Assembly: GCF_001949145.1 (NCBI RefSeq)
Contig: NW_019091355.1
Span: 494,083-556,082, forward strand
Length of the DNA stretch: 62,000 nt
Direction of reading: 5' to 3'
Origin: Acanthaster planci
Taxonomy: Eukaryota; Echinodermata; Asteroidea; Valvatida; Acanthasteridae
Below the pieces are notes generated by a model, which did not search any database, was not told the origin of the DNA, and was given only the letters and a program-made list of their open reading frames with translations. The position numbers and the translations under genes are program-made. This document shows, piece after piece, positions 10,887 to 21,485 of this stretch (positions within the stretch are counted from its first letter, which is position 1; each line of letters opens with the position of its first letter).

Positions 10887-13800
10887 CTATGCTCTGACTT
10901 CATGGTGGCGTTCAGTGGCTTGCAAGAGAAAATGGTCAGGAACGCGCGCAAAGCTCCCTTGACCCCGGAAGCAGAGTGGAGGTGAGATGTCGGCCTTCCG
11001 GAAGGAGAATCGATGCAAAAGGTGGCTGAAGAGAAGGTACATCTCCATCCGGGCAAGATGGCGACCAATGCAAATGCGATTACCTGTGCAGATGGTGAGA
11101 AAACATTCAATATGGACTCAGTTATTCAGAACTCTTTTCCCATAAGATACCACGTCTTACTGCACCACACTGACTTTCATTAACGCTGGGATCCTTCAAA
11201 ACGTTTATGAAAACACAACCATATTTAAGTGGCTGTCTGTGATGGCTCTTTTGTGTACGTAATGTGAGTACACAATAGTCACAAATGGTAGGTATGTATA
11301 ACCAAACTTGCCTGCACTGAACGACACGATGCCATCCCCTCCTATCACTGACCCAGACTCGCTCAAGAACCTCTCGGGGTTGAACTTTGCCGGCTCCTTC
11401 CATACCTTGGGGTTGTAGTGGATGGCCCACGTGTTCGGGATAACCGCGGTCTTGGCTGGAATTGTGTAGCCATAGAGGCTGAATTCATCCGTGGACATGT
11501 GGGCAGCTCCTAGCGGAGCCACGGTGGCAACACGCTGGAGCTCTAGGAGAGTGGCTTGCGTGTATGGTAGACCCGCTTCATCGGAGAGCTGAGGCATCCG
11601 ATCGGGGCCTACCACGCGGTCCAGCTCGGCCTGTACACGAGCCTGGATCTCTGGGTACGCGATCATATACAACAGAGCCCATCGGAGCGTGGTGGAGACA
11701 TTCTCCGTGCCCGCTGAGTACAGGTGGATCAAGGTATGTGGGAGATTCTCATAACTGATCTGCGACTTGGTGTTCCCGCTCTCCTTCCGGGCCAGAACCT
11801 CACTCAGGTAAGCATCCGTGAAATCCTTAGGATTCTCCGGGTCCAAGTTCTTACGGTGCTCCTTGACGATACCGATCATGTACCGCAGCTCCGTCGTCCC
11901 AAACTTGGCTAGCTTATTCTTGGAGGCCAGGGGAAGATGTTTGATGAGAGGAGCGCTGTTGATAGCTCCAGATGTGCCCATGAGGTGGGTGATCTCAGCT
12001 ATCATGTCAAGGAAGTCCTTATACTCCTTGTCATCGTACTCATGCCGGATGCTAAACAGCAGCGATGAAATGATGTTAGAGACGCAGATCATCATTGGAT
12101 ACTTAGGGTCAAAAGCCTTCCCTCCAAAGGCGGCAATCTCGTCCAAGACCGCCTTAACTTCCTGAGCAATCTTCTCCTCGTGGATCGGCCGGCCAGCTCC
12201 CAAAGTCTCCAGGGTTCGGATGGTGAAGCTTCGTTGCTCTCTCCAGCAATCCCCAGAGGCAAAAGCAACACCTGTTTGAACCAAAACAGGACTTGGTTCA
12301 GTGAAACTATAAAGCTTTGTAAAGCAGACGTATAATGTTCTCGGTCTTTGGAACTGCACGCTTCATAAGGCCTGTTACCTTTGGCATATGCTCATCTGTT
12401 GAGCTATTCAACCCATAGACTGGAGACAGTCCTCAGCATATCATGCACACAAGGACATCCAACGCCAATGGCGATGGAACCGGGGACAAGGAACTCACTT
12501 CCGTCTTCTTTGACTGAGGGCATGCCCCCTTTTTGGTCGAAACAAAATGGGGCGGGGCTTAATGGGTCGGTCTTTTAATGGCTGATGCCTCGTTTCACAA
12601 CTGCCCCTCCCCCACTTTGAAAATCATTCGACCGGTGTTGTCCAACGCCCTGCCTAGTCGCCAGAGCTTTTAAAATCGTACACCGACGCATCATGCTGTA
12701 ATCCCCCATACCATTCAAGTATGCGGACACTTGGATTGTGCGCATTCTCCAAAACGGTACCCGGAATATTTCCGTGGGCATTGTTGGAGGAATGTGGCCT
12801 GTAGTGGCTACGATTTGAGACTCTTGTTAAGCTGGGTGATCGAATCCAGCAGGTTGCAAAATGTTGAGTTCATTAAACAAATCACTTTTACCTTGCTTGC
12901 CTCTCTGCCGTGGTATTGTTTTAACAAGTCACTGGTAAGGGAAACACTATAACGTGTACATATTCTGTTTGTCGACTGCTCTTTTGTAATGAACGGGGAA
13001 ACTGTGAAGCGCTTGAAGACCTTCAACTATGTAAGCATTTCAATTATTGGTATCTTCGCCTTTGGGGGCAAAGAAAAGAGCACCATCTCTAACTGACATC
13101 AAAGTGTATTATGTGAGAGCTATTAACTCTGTCTACATTGTTTTCATAGCTACGATCGGCAGTAACAGACAAGTTAGTGAGGATAGAGTTAGCCGCATGC
13201 AAGCGGCTTTCACAGACCAAGGTGTCATTTTCAAACCATTATACCGATCGATTCGATCATTACTTAGACCCTGTTACCACTACACAAACCTTGTTTACCA
13301 AGCGCTCACAATGACAACCTGCCGAATGCATTGATCATAATGCTGGCTTACTATTACAGAAATTATCCTTGAAGTATTACTTATTAAAGAGAATTAGTCG
13401 TTATCCGTCTTTGGTAAATGCGTCTTATTTGCATTTAGGATCATTTTGCCTGTTACAAGTTGAGTACGGATAAATAATTACATTCATTTGATGACTCAAA
13501 GTTTTCATAACAAGAACTGGGCCTACATAATATTTGATAACGAAAAAAAACCACAGAACAGAAAAGGAGAAAGCCATACGGGTCTTGGAATTATTTTTTT
13601 TTGCGTTGTTGTTTAACTAATACTGCTTGACGTTTGTCTTTTGGAGTCCCTCTGACGTTTGAGAAGTCAGCTGTAGCTTTATCACTCCGGTTAACCAGAC
13701 GACCCTGCAAACGGATAGTCACAAAGTCCGCTAACTGTGTCAACGAACTTTTGCAAGCTCCAGTCTGATCTTTGTCCACGGCAGTGTTGAGTGCTCATTT

Positions 13801-15606
13801 GTTATTCCTTTGGTTCTTTTATATGTCATTTAGAATGTCATAAGCAAAGAGGTTAGCACATAGAATATTTGGCTGTTGAACAAATTGGTGCTACCAAATA
13901 CGTTAGTAAGGTTGTTAGGGCTGTTTGGGCAATACCATTTCATCTGTCTACCTTTGGCACGGTTCAAGTTCATTGTTATCGCGATAGGTTAATACTTGAC
14001 AAAGGCATTGTGTTTTGCCAATCACGGGGTTCCGCTGAAGCATAACCTTGGGTAAGATTTGTCCAATTTGGTTGAATGATTTGCCTGGAAAGTGAAAGCG
14101 AATTTTATATTTACCAGAGGATATCCACTTGTAAGCAAAGACTATCCTTAAAATTTAACCTTATTTTTTTAAGGGAATAAGAATCTTTATTTTTCTCGTT
14201 TGGGGTTTTCAGTTTTAAGGATCAGTCAACGAAATTTTTTCTTCGAATTACTCTTTGTGCATGTTTAAACTACTCTTCAATTTATGAAAGCTGTTTGAAA
14301 TATATATGGAGTTAAGTGAAATGTAAAGTTTACTTTTAAACATTCAAAATTATTCAAGCTTTTCAAGACAAATGGGGGCGCTGTTAGTGCGATGTAAATC
14401 TGGGAAGACACTCTTCAGTTTTCATTTTTTCATTTTCAAATTTTGAACCTTAAATTTGCTCTTTGGAAACTTTTTTGACAAAAGGTTGCTCGTTGGCATA
14501 ATAGCCATTAACTTATTAAACATTAACTTTCTAAAGGAAATGGAAATTTTCGACAGCAAAGTATAAACAATAGAGCAATTGTGTCAAAATTCATTCAACA
14601 TTTAGGTTCGGTGCCATTGGATTACATACAGCTTTCTCATGAATATACAAATTTGGCTAAGCATGAACCCCCCAAAGGCCCCAGAATACAGAAAAAATAG
14701 CAAAATAAAAACTGAAAATAATTTTAGTTGAAAAGCAGAGGTTCAGTTTCCAGTAGTTTAGTAAAATATTTCTACATTTTTTTTTAATCTTTATTTTTGG
14801 CGCTACACAGACCTACTCCAGATGAAGTGTTTTGAACTGATTAAAGCAGGAAAGGCAATAAAACACGGACCGCTGCCGTGATATGAAGAAATCAAATTAT
14901 GCCGATTGAACTATGAAAAGAAATACTGATCACTAATGTACATGTTTTCGTTTTGCCTGATGAAATCGTGCTCATTTTCATGATCAAAATGGAACTTGTT
15001 TTGAGACGTGGAAACTGTTCACGGAGAGGTCTCAGCATACAATGAGTTAAACGTGCTCAAAACTGAAGGTCCAGATTCCCACCTCTTGGCCAGCTGTGAC
15101 TCAAAAATCCAAATCAGCTTCTGGTTAGTGTCGAATGAACGCCATGTGGTGTTGAGATAATACACAGTCAAAGACACTATAATGTACTACCAGATATACG
15201 GAACGGAATTAATTTCATGACACCTTTTTGCATATATACCTTTGCCGAGGGAATGGTTTTTTATATTCATTCTTGGTCGGTCGTTCATCTCCTTTCGCTG
15301 GTAAGCCTCCTTGATCGCCTCGGCATCGTTCAAGACGATTACCACTCGTCCAAACGCCTTGAAGCTGAACACCTTGCCGTACTTGACAGCCACTCTAGCC
15401 AGGGCCTCGTGTCGCTGCAGCCCGTAGATCAAGTCCATCAGGATGAAATACGGCACCAGGCCGAAATATGGCAACCCCCATGGTCCGGGCGGAAGATTCA
15501 CTTTGCTCTTCCACATGCTGTAAGCGACGAAGAGTGACATGGCTAGTAACACTGCCACGTTGCGGTTGAGCATTTGCTCAAAGATGTATTGCAGAGTGGA
15601 CTCCAT
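10887..15606 (-). CDS. Cytochrome P450, clan 2 (CYP2-like), complete, 3 exons
   Basis: A haem-thiolate monooxygenase, probably ER-anchored. Minus-strand exons: 15606-15240, 12271-11312, 11083-10887 (367+960+197 nt), giving 507 aa, typical for the family. The ATG at 15606 has a strong context (aacATGG); longer upstream reading is open but would place residues before the signal anchor. The N-terminal anchor (about residues 17-32) is followed by the hinge P-P-G-P-W-G-L-P. Exon 1 joins exon 2 at G-K-G|V-A-F, the usual P450 'GKGV-F' region, then W-R-E-Q-R. The I-helix is A-G-T-E-N-V-S (309-315), E-L-Q-R (366-369) is the ExxR motif, F-N-P-E-R-F is at 419-424 and the haem loop is F-S-A-G-N-R-I-C-I-G (440-449, Cys447). 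Intron 2 uses a GC donor. The I-helix Thr usual after Asp/Glu is Asn313. Substrate cannot be assigned; xenobiotic or steroid/lipid oxidation are both possible. Confidence 0.95.
11310..11311 (-). other. Non-canonical GC splice donor of P450 intron 2
   Basis: On the minus strand the exon ends ...agtgcag followed by gcaagt, the consensus for rare GC-AG introns. The acceptor is cag at 11086-11084. Only this junction rebuilds the haem loop F-S-A-G|N-R-I-C-I-G; reading on into the intron gives S-A-G-K-F-G and loses the cysteine. Confidence 0.88.
12272..15239 (-). other. P450 intron 1
   Basis: An intron of about 3 kb between a canonical GT donor (15239-15238) and an AG acceptor (12273-12272). It contains several AT-rich stretches and small open frames with no family resemblance. 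No transposon ends were recognised in it. Confidence 0.85.
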
Positions 15607-16043
15607 GTTGTCGATGTTCAGCTTGGCAGAGAGAGTAATCCCTAAATCAGACAACCTCGAAATGAAAGATAAAATGTGCCGAAGACCGACTCGAATAAGC
15701 ACCTTATCGCCGACAGGTTGCACCAGGTTCGGAGTCTATACAGCATCTGCACCGCGTTGTCTGTACAGTAAACAGTCACTCGTATCGCCCTATTCATGTT
15801 CCAGAGCACAAATAGGCCTACGCTTGTGTGGAAAATTTATTCATGTTGGACACGAACACTTGATCATAATGACCTCTGGTACACACTGTACGTAGTATGC
15901 GCTTTCAAGTGGGTCACAGTGGGCCGTGGGTTACTGGTGCACTTGGCAATATGAAGGAACTGTGACGTCACAGTAGAGCTATACACGTACATACTTCCCC
16001 TCATTCGCTGTCTGGTTTATACGAAGCTATGAAGTGGTATAAT

Positions 16044-16256
16044 GGACAAGGCGAAAAAATTCTCTCCCCCTTGAGCTAACTCGTACGTAGACCTACGATT
16101 TATGCGTTGTACGTACGAGATATAACTCATAAGTACGGCATACAAGTCGTACGTACGATATAGAAGCCGTACGTACGACATAGGAGCCGTACGTGCAACA
16201 TATAAGTCCTACGTACGACATAGCTCAAGGTGGAGAGATTTTTTTTCGCCATGTCC
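16044..16256. mobile_element. Fold-back MITE-like element with 35 bp inverted ends
   Basis: The left arm (16044-16078, starting ggacaaggcgaaaaaa and ending ccttgagcta) is repeated inverted at 16221-16256, with only a few differences. The interior is a tandem array of GTACGTAC-containing units that are themselves nearly palindromic, so the whole element could fold into one hairpin. There is no coding capacity. Target-site duplication is not clear (TA possible). Confidence 0.8.
16107..16226 (+). repeat. 20 bp tandem repeat, about six units, TACGTACG core
   Basis: Units of 20 bases begin near 16107, 16127, 16147, 16167, 16187 and 16207, consensus close to ccgtacgtacgacataggag. The middle units are the best conserved. 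A diverged seventh may start at 16087. The array fills the space between the inverted arms of the surrounding element. Confidence 0.85.
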
Positions 16257-18853
16257 CTAATACAACTTCGTAGAACTGTTTCACTTTCACAGCGTATATT
16301 CAAGCAAACAATTATGAAATTGCAATCCATGTTATGTACGTGTAAATAGGCTTCGAGACGTGGGCGCAAGTGAAAAATACAATGAACAATAAAAAAGATA
16401 AAGAATAAAAAAGTAAATGAAACTAAAATGTTAGAAAGTTTCGAAAACGGGGGAGGGGGACTCTTCCCATTCTAGTCAAAGGACTATGGCAGCCACTGGA
16501 ACTTGGAAATAGTTTGACTAGACCCTGTCCCAATAATGAACAAATTATGGATCGGTAGCTTGCTCGCAATTGATAAAGGTAAAGGAACCTTTGTTTGAAC
16601 TTTGAACATTAAAAATGTGTGCTAGTGAGGTCATTGGTAGTGTGGCCATCTTACGCGTCATGCACGCCGTGGTTGTTCATTATGGCATGGTAATAGACTT
16701 ATTCAGTTTCTCTCGAAACGTTTGTGATCACGTCTTTTGGCATAAATTCACAGTCACCGATTGTTCACGTGTATGAGCAATACCAACTTTGTGTTCCACT
16801 TGTGAAGAAGAAAAAAACAAAAATATTTCTTTGGCATATGTTTACTTGTTACATTATAGGGCATTTTGTAGGCTAATTTACTCATTACATTCGGTGCTCG
16901 AAGGACGTATGGTAACTAGGCCTATGTAGGGAACTGTAGCCAGTCTATAAAATAGTCGGAATCCTTTGGCTTGGACGTACATGTACACAGTTCGCCGCGG
17001 GAAGTGCATAAATTAATGCTCATGTATGACACACAAATGTTAAAGGTCAACCTAATAACGTTCACCGCAAAGTCTCTTGTTGGGGTGCCGTCTCTTGCGT
17101 CTTACATGTATACATGATTCTTCAATGGAAAATGTGGTCCAACCAGACGTTCACACATGAATATGTCGTACCATGGCGCCTCGAGTTTTCCGCGTAGGTC
17201 TACCGCATTATCAACTACGGTGCCCTGGAGTGCTTTCCTGATTAATTTTACAATACGATGATCTTTCAGGAAAGAATATCTCCGATGTTGAGAAGTCTTT
17301 TTACTGTTTCGCTGCCAACCCGAAGGTTTGATGTCAACAACATGAGATGAATATCCACGGTGCGACGACACACTGAAGGATTTATAACGCTTGACATTCT
17401 GATGAACAGAATGTTGACATCATGAGTTAATTGATTACAGTATGACAAAATCCCGAGAATAGGATCGATATCCCTATGAAATTATTTTTTCACTTTCAAG
17501 AGATCACTATTCTGTTACTTTTTTTTCGATACTGTAGGGTTATTCTTACGTTCTTCGTTCATTTTCTACCTGTCTTTTCCACCTCATATATGGGGGGGGG
17601 GCGTGTCGTCATGTGGTAGGATGGCTCTGTAGAGGTGCTGGCCACCTGTTCCATCTTGCCATCCACTGGCTTTTTAAGCGTATTCTTTTTTATGGCCGTC
17701 ATCTGTTTGTTGTTGTGCCATGTCAATTGTTTTATGTATATGTTTTTAATGTATATATTTTTTTTCGGTTTAATAGGCAGTGGCAAAGTGTAATAAAATA
17801 AAAACATATAAAAATTATTTTGAACATGCTAAATCACAGGACATTATTCGAAATGGAGCTTAAATGACGGCTCAGCTGTCTGGTAAGGGTTTTGACCTTC
17901 AAAAATGAGAATTGTGCTACACGTATTGACCTATGATTGATCCAAGGACACTGACAAAATCATTCACAGACACATTATCATTGTTAACTTATTCAAGTGC
18001 ACAGGGTATCTATTTTTATCCTTTGTTGGACAACAACGTTGCAAGTATATACTATACAAGTACATTGTACATTTATAATTATACAATTACAGCTCTGTTT
18101 AATAACGTTTGTTAGCAAGGTCTTTCAGGGACGCGTTAAGACTTGGGTTGCAGAATAGCAAATAAAGCACCGCAGAAAAACGGGCGTAGGCTAAATATCT
18201 TAACTTTGAAAACAAAAACCCGAAAAAATACTACTCAGTATTGAATATATTCAAGAAGCACATCAAGTGAAACTTGTGCTGACTATTTGTAACTTTTAAT
18301 CAGTTTTTTGGGAGGTGGGTGACACTTTTTAAGCAAATTACTGTTCCTTTGCTACAAGTGCAAGAGCTATTTATAGAGAGAGTTGAGCGACATAAGTGTC
18401 TCAAATTGTTGGAACCAAAATGGTAGATTATGCGTCAGTGCACATGGATGATTAGCGCACAATAGCTGCATGTCGTGCTGCCCACGTAGTAAACAGCCAT
18501 TTTGCTGTAAAAATCTGGAGTTGGCCCAACAGTCTCTATATACAGCTCCGTTAAGTGCGAAAGGAAACCGGCCTCATGCGACTAAACATGAAGAGGAGGC
18601 ACCGTAGCGCTGTCCAGCACATTCTGGGGTGTTCATCAGGGATTTCTGAATGCTGTGTCATTTTCACTGCAGGAGTCAGACACTATATTGGCCAAATCGA
18701 TGGTCGGGTGGAGTGATTCGACAGGCATGGGAAATTAGGACGGCCTTGCGGAAGTCGTCAGGCACGCTCAACGCCAACCCCAACCTATTGCAGAAAGCTA
18801 AGCACTTTTTAGTCATGTGACAGGCTGAGGTGAGTGCAGATATACTCAAAAAG

Positions 18854-19038
18854 AAGTGGCGTAAATGGGGGGGGGGTCTTTACACCCGCCCCGCTCAGAA
18901 ATTAGAGAAGAAAAAACCTCGTTGTATCCGGTTTCGTCATTGTTTTAACTTGAATCGAACCCATTGGATGTTCCCTTCATACAGAAATAAAGGGCCTCCT
19001 AAGTGCCCCCTGCAAAATGTACTCTAGTTACGCCACTG
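18854..19038. mobile_element. hAT-like MITE with 8 bp target duplication
   Basis: The left end aagtggcgtaa and the right end ttacgccactg are inverted copies of the common hAT-type terminus CAGTGGCGTAA. Flanks are tcaaaaag (18846-18853) and tcaaacag (19039-19046), matching at 7 of 8 bases, as expected for an 8 bp hAT duplication. Just inside the left end lies a G run, also typical of these elements. Non-autonomous. Confidence 0.8.
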
Positions 19039-19264
19039 TCAAACAGACTGAATTTATTTTGCATCTTTACCTGCAAGTGATACAAGTGCACTACTTGTAC
19101 ATGCATGCGATCTCCGTGAAAATTTCCGTGTAAATACAGCAGACTTATTTGACTTAAAGCATAAATTTGTGACATATAAGGTGCAGTCTGGACCAGTAAA
19201 CGAAACAAGAGGAACAGTGTCACATTGAGAGCCTGACTAGCCTCACACTCTACACCTCATAATA

Positions 19265-20121
19265 GAGCCTGAACATTGACCCCTGGTGGCGCGCTTCCGG
19301 AACGATTGGAAAGGAAAAATAACGTGCAAAGATTTTAGAATTTGTAATATTTTTTCGTTCAGTTACTTCTTAAAAATCCAACTCGGAAAAGAGGCTTTGA
19401 AAAATATTTGCTAGTATATCAATTTATACAAACTGAAAAATCACCTGACCTAAAAAAGAAATATCCTGCCAAAACTGACTCAACACTCCCGAAAATCTGA
19501 AATACATGAAGAATATTTCAATAACGCAGTCTCGTACCCAGATTGACATATACGGTTTGAAATTTTATAGTAGTCCGTCGGTAAAAGCCGAAATAAAAAA
19601 AAACAGATTAAAATATTTTACACAGTCCTATGATTTATAAGTCATAAACTTAAAGCAACAATACTTCAGTTACGAAAGATTCTGATCTTTTATCTAACCG
19701 TTGCTAACAACTGCGTGGTGCCAACTCAACGGAATCCAGAACCCATCGATTGCAGGTAGGTAAATCTTTGCAACTTTGTACAGTCTCGTTTTCACGTAAG
19801 CACAGGCAGAAAGGCTTTCAAGAAAGCACAGCGAATGAAAACAAACGTGCATGAACATGGAGACCTAGGTACGATATCGCCGAAAGTGAAAGGTCTTTAA
19901 GAAAATTCGGTTTTTACCTATCTCCATGTGACTTTTCCTAAATATTACTTGAGGAAGACAAAAGTAAAATTCCAACATGAGTGTTTCATGGGGTGGTTCC
20001 ACTTAGGAATTATTCTTCCAAAAATTACCGAACGTGATAGGACGGCCCAATGTAAAATCCCTACAGGAGGACCGCGCGAAGGTTCCGGAAGCTCGCTGCG
20101 TGACCTTTTACTTTCAGGCTC
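19265..20121. mobile_element. 857 bp non-autonomous inverted-repeat element, copy 1
   Basis: The ends are GAGCCTGAA and its inverse, followed about 20 bases inward by GCTTCCGGAAC on both sides. Flanks are TA on each side (19263-19264 and 20122-20123), suggesting TA target duplication. A second copy sits at 33474-34310 with high similarity along its length. No transposase was recognised. Its right end is 111 bp from the stop codon of the GPCR, so it may lie in or next to that gene's 3' UTR. Confidence 0.8.
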
Positions 20122-20231
20122 TATTGTCAACAAAAAGTGAGGGTATAGTGAGAACGGAGTAAACACCAGTGGGATGGGACGTTCATAATAATATTCACCC
20201 CACCAAAAGTCATTAAGTCATGGCTTGTCTC

Positions 20232-21485
20232 TCAACAAACTCTTCTGAAAAAGACCGCGCATTCCTTACGAAAATGGCGATTGGCTACACCATAGATAAG
20301 CGGGTTAACGATGCTGTTGAAGGGGACTGATATGGCCACACTGAACAGCTTAGCGAGTACACCCTCTCCAAGTGTCCCTCCGTTAAGCGCAAACAAATCC
20401 GCAGCGATGAAGATCCAGTAGGGTAGCCAGGCTAACAAGAACACCACGCCAGTTATGAACAGCATTCGGGTTACCCTTCTCTGCATGAAATCCCTCATTA
20501 AGGGCGGGTTAGTTTGGTGAGGCTTCCCTAGCCGAATGTGCATTTGTACTTCTCTCCTGTAGGCCCATCTTTGCTCTTGGGTATCGACGCCGGCGGACGG
20601 GGGATTTTGTAAAGGCAATTCCTTTGGAGTTGATTTTTCAACTGCTGATTTGTGCGCATTGAATGTCTGATGGGACTTTGAGGATGACGATTTGAGCGTA
20701 GTAAACATGGTTGATGGTTTTGATGCATGCGGTGTTGGTGTTGATGATTCCTTGTAAGTTGACGCAAATTCAGTTTTTATCGCAGAAGCGTCAGTCTTAT
20801 CTGGTTGCATGTTGAGTTTGTAGCTAATAGTGGGTATGACTGGATTTTTGGGGGGCAGAAATTCAGCACGAATTTTAGCTCGCCTTCGAGTGGTCGCATA
20901 CACATTTCCATAGCAAACGATCGTCAAGAACAGAACAATCAAATACTCAGTTATATGAATACTGTGGGAGGTTTTCCTCCAGTTCGGAGATTGAAGGATC
21001 GTGCCGATGAAGTTGGGCATCTCCAGAAAAACAGAAGTAGCAAAGGATCCCAACAAAGCAATTTTGGCCCGTCGTCTGTTGAAGAGCCTCCGGTGTGGCC
21101 TACACACGCTGTCGTAGCGGTCAAACGCAATGATTCCAGTTAAAACGCCGGACATCCCCAAAGCGAATCTCCCAGGCACTGCAAAAACCTCCGTGATAAG
21201 TGGAGATTCTCTATCAAGAGCCATGTATGAGAACTTGAAGATATTCCGGATCCGACATAAGCAAACCGTCAAGTCGACACCAGCAAGACCCATAATGAGA
21301 ATTTGGGTACTGTTCTTACGCATTTTGCTTTTGTAAACCAGAAGGATTAAGGAATTACCCAAAAAACCAGATATAAGGATGAAAGTATTGAGAAACACTC
21401 TACAGATGGCCAATTCTTTACTGATATTGTTAATATCAGGCAAAGGAGGCAGATCAGAGTCAGATGAAGCTTCAGTGCTTGCCAT
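20232..21485 (-). CDS. Orphan rhodopsin-type (class A) GPCR, intronless
   Basis: A 417-aa single-exon seven-helix receptor for the plasma membrane; ligand unknown. The start ATG has a strong context (gcaATGG). An N-glycosylation sequon N-I-S is at 20-22. TM1 carries G-N (Asn44, the 1.50 position), TM2 L-A-G-V-D (Asp71), TM3 ends D-R-Y (122-124), TM6 has L-A-W-L-P-Y-W in place of CWxP, and TM7 ends N-P-L-I-Y (394-398) followed by an amphipathic R-H-F-R-K-E helix. The third intracellular loop is very long (about residues 205-325), rich in Ser, Thr and Lys, which suggests phosphorylation control. The cysteine usual at the top of TM3 and its partner in the second outer loop are both absent. Intronless, lineage-expanded class A receptors are known in sea urchins; membership is inference. 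Confidence 0.93.
   Translation of the reverse strand: MASTEASSDSDLPPLPDINNISKELAICRVFLNTFILISGFLGNSLILLVYKSKMRKNSTQILIMGLAGVDLTVCLCRIRNIFKFSYMALDRESPLITEVFAVPGRFALGMSGVLTGIIAFDRYDSVCRPHRRLFNRRRAKIALLGSFATSVFLEMPNFIGTILQSPNWRKTSHSIHITEYLIVLFLTIVCYGNVYATTRRRAKIRAEFLPPKNPVIPTISYKLNMQPDKTDASAIKTEFASTYKESSTPTPHASKPSTMFTTLKSSSSKSHQTFNAHKSAVEKSTPKELPLQNPPSAGVDTQEQRWAYRREVQMHIRLGKPHQTNPPLMRDFMQRRVTRMLFITGVVFLLAWLPYWIFIAADLFALNGGTLGEGVLAKLFSVAISVPFNSIVNPLIYGVANRHFRKECAVFFRRVC

Larger units (their letters stand above)
15607..18853. other. P450 upstream region and intergenic DNA
   Basis: No gene recognised. It presumably contains the P450 promoter next to 15606. Apart from the fold-back element at 16044-16256 it holds a G run at about 17591, AT-rich DNA, and a stretch around 18650-18800 weakly reminiscent of a decayed retroelement (see findings). 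Confidence 0.5.

Noticed and set aside
16127-16369. 80-codon minus-strand frame over the 20 bp tandem repeat
   Set aside because: Produced by the repeat; the translation shows no domain.
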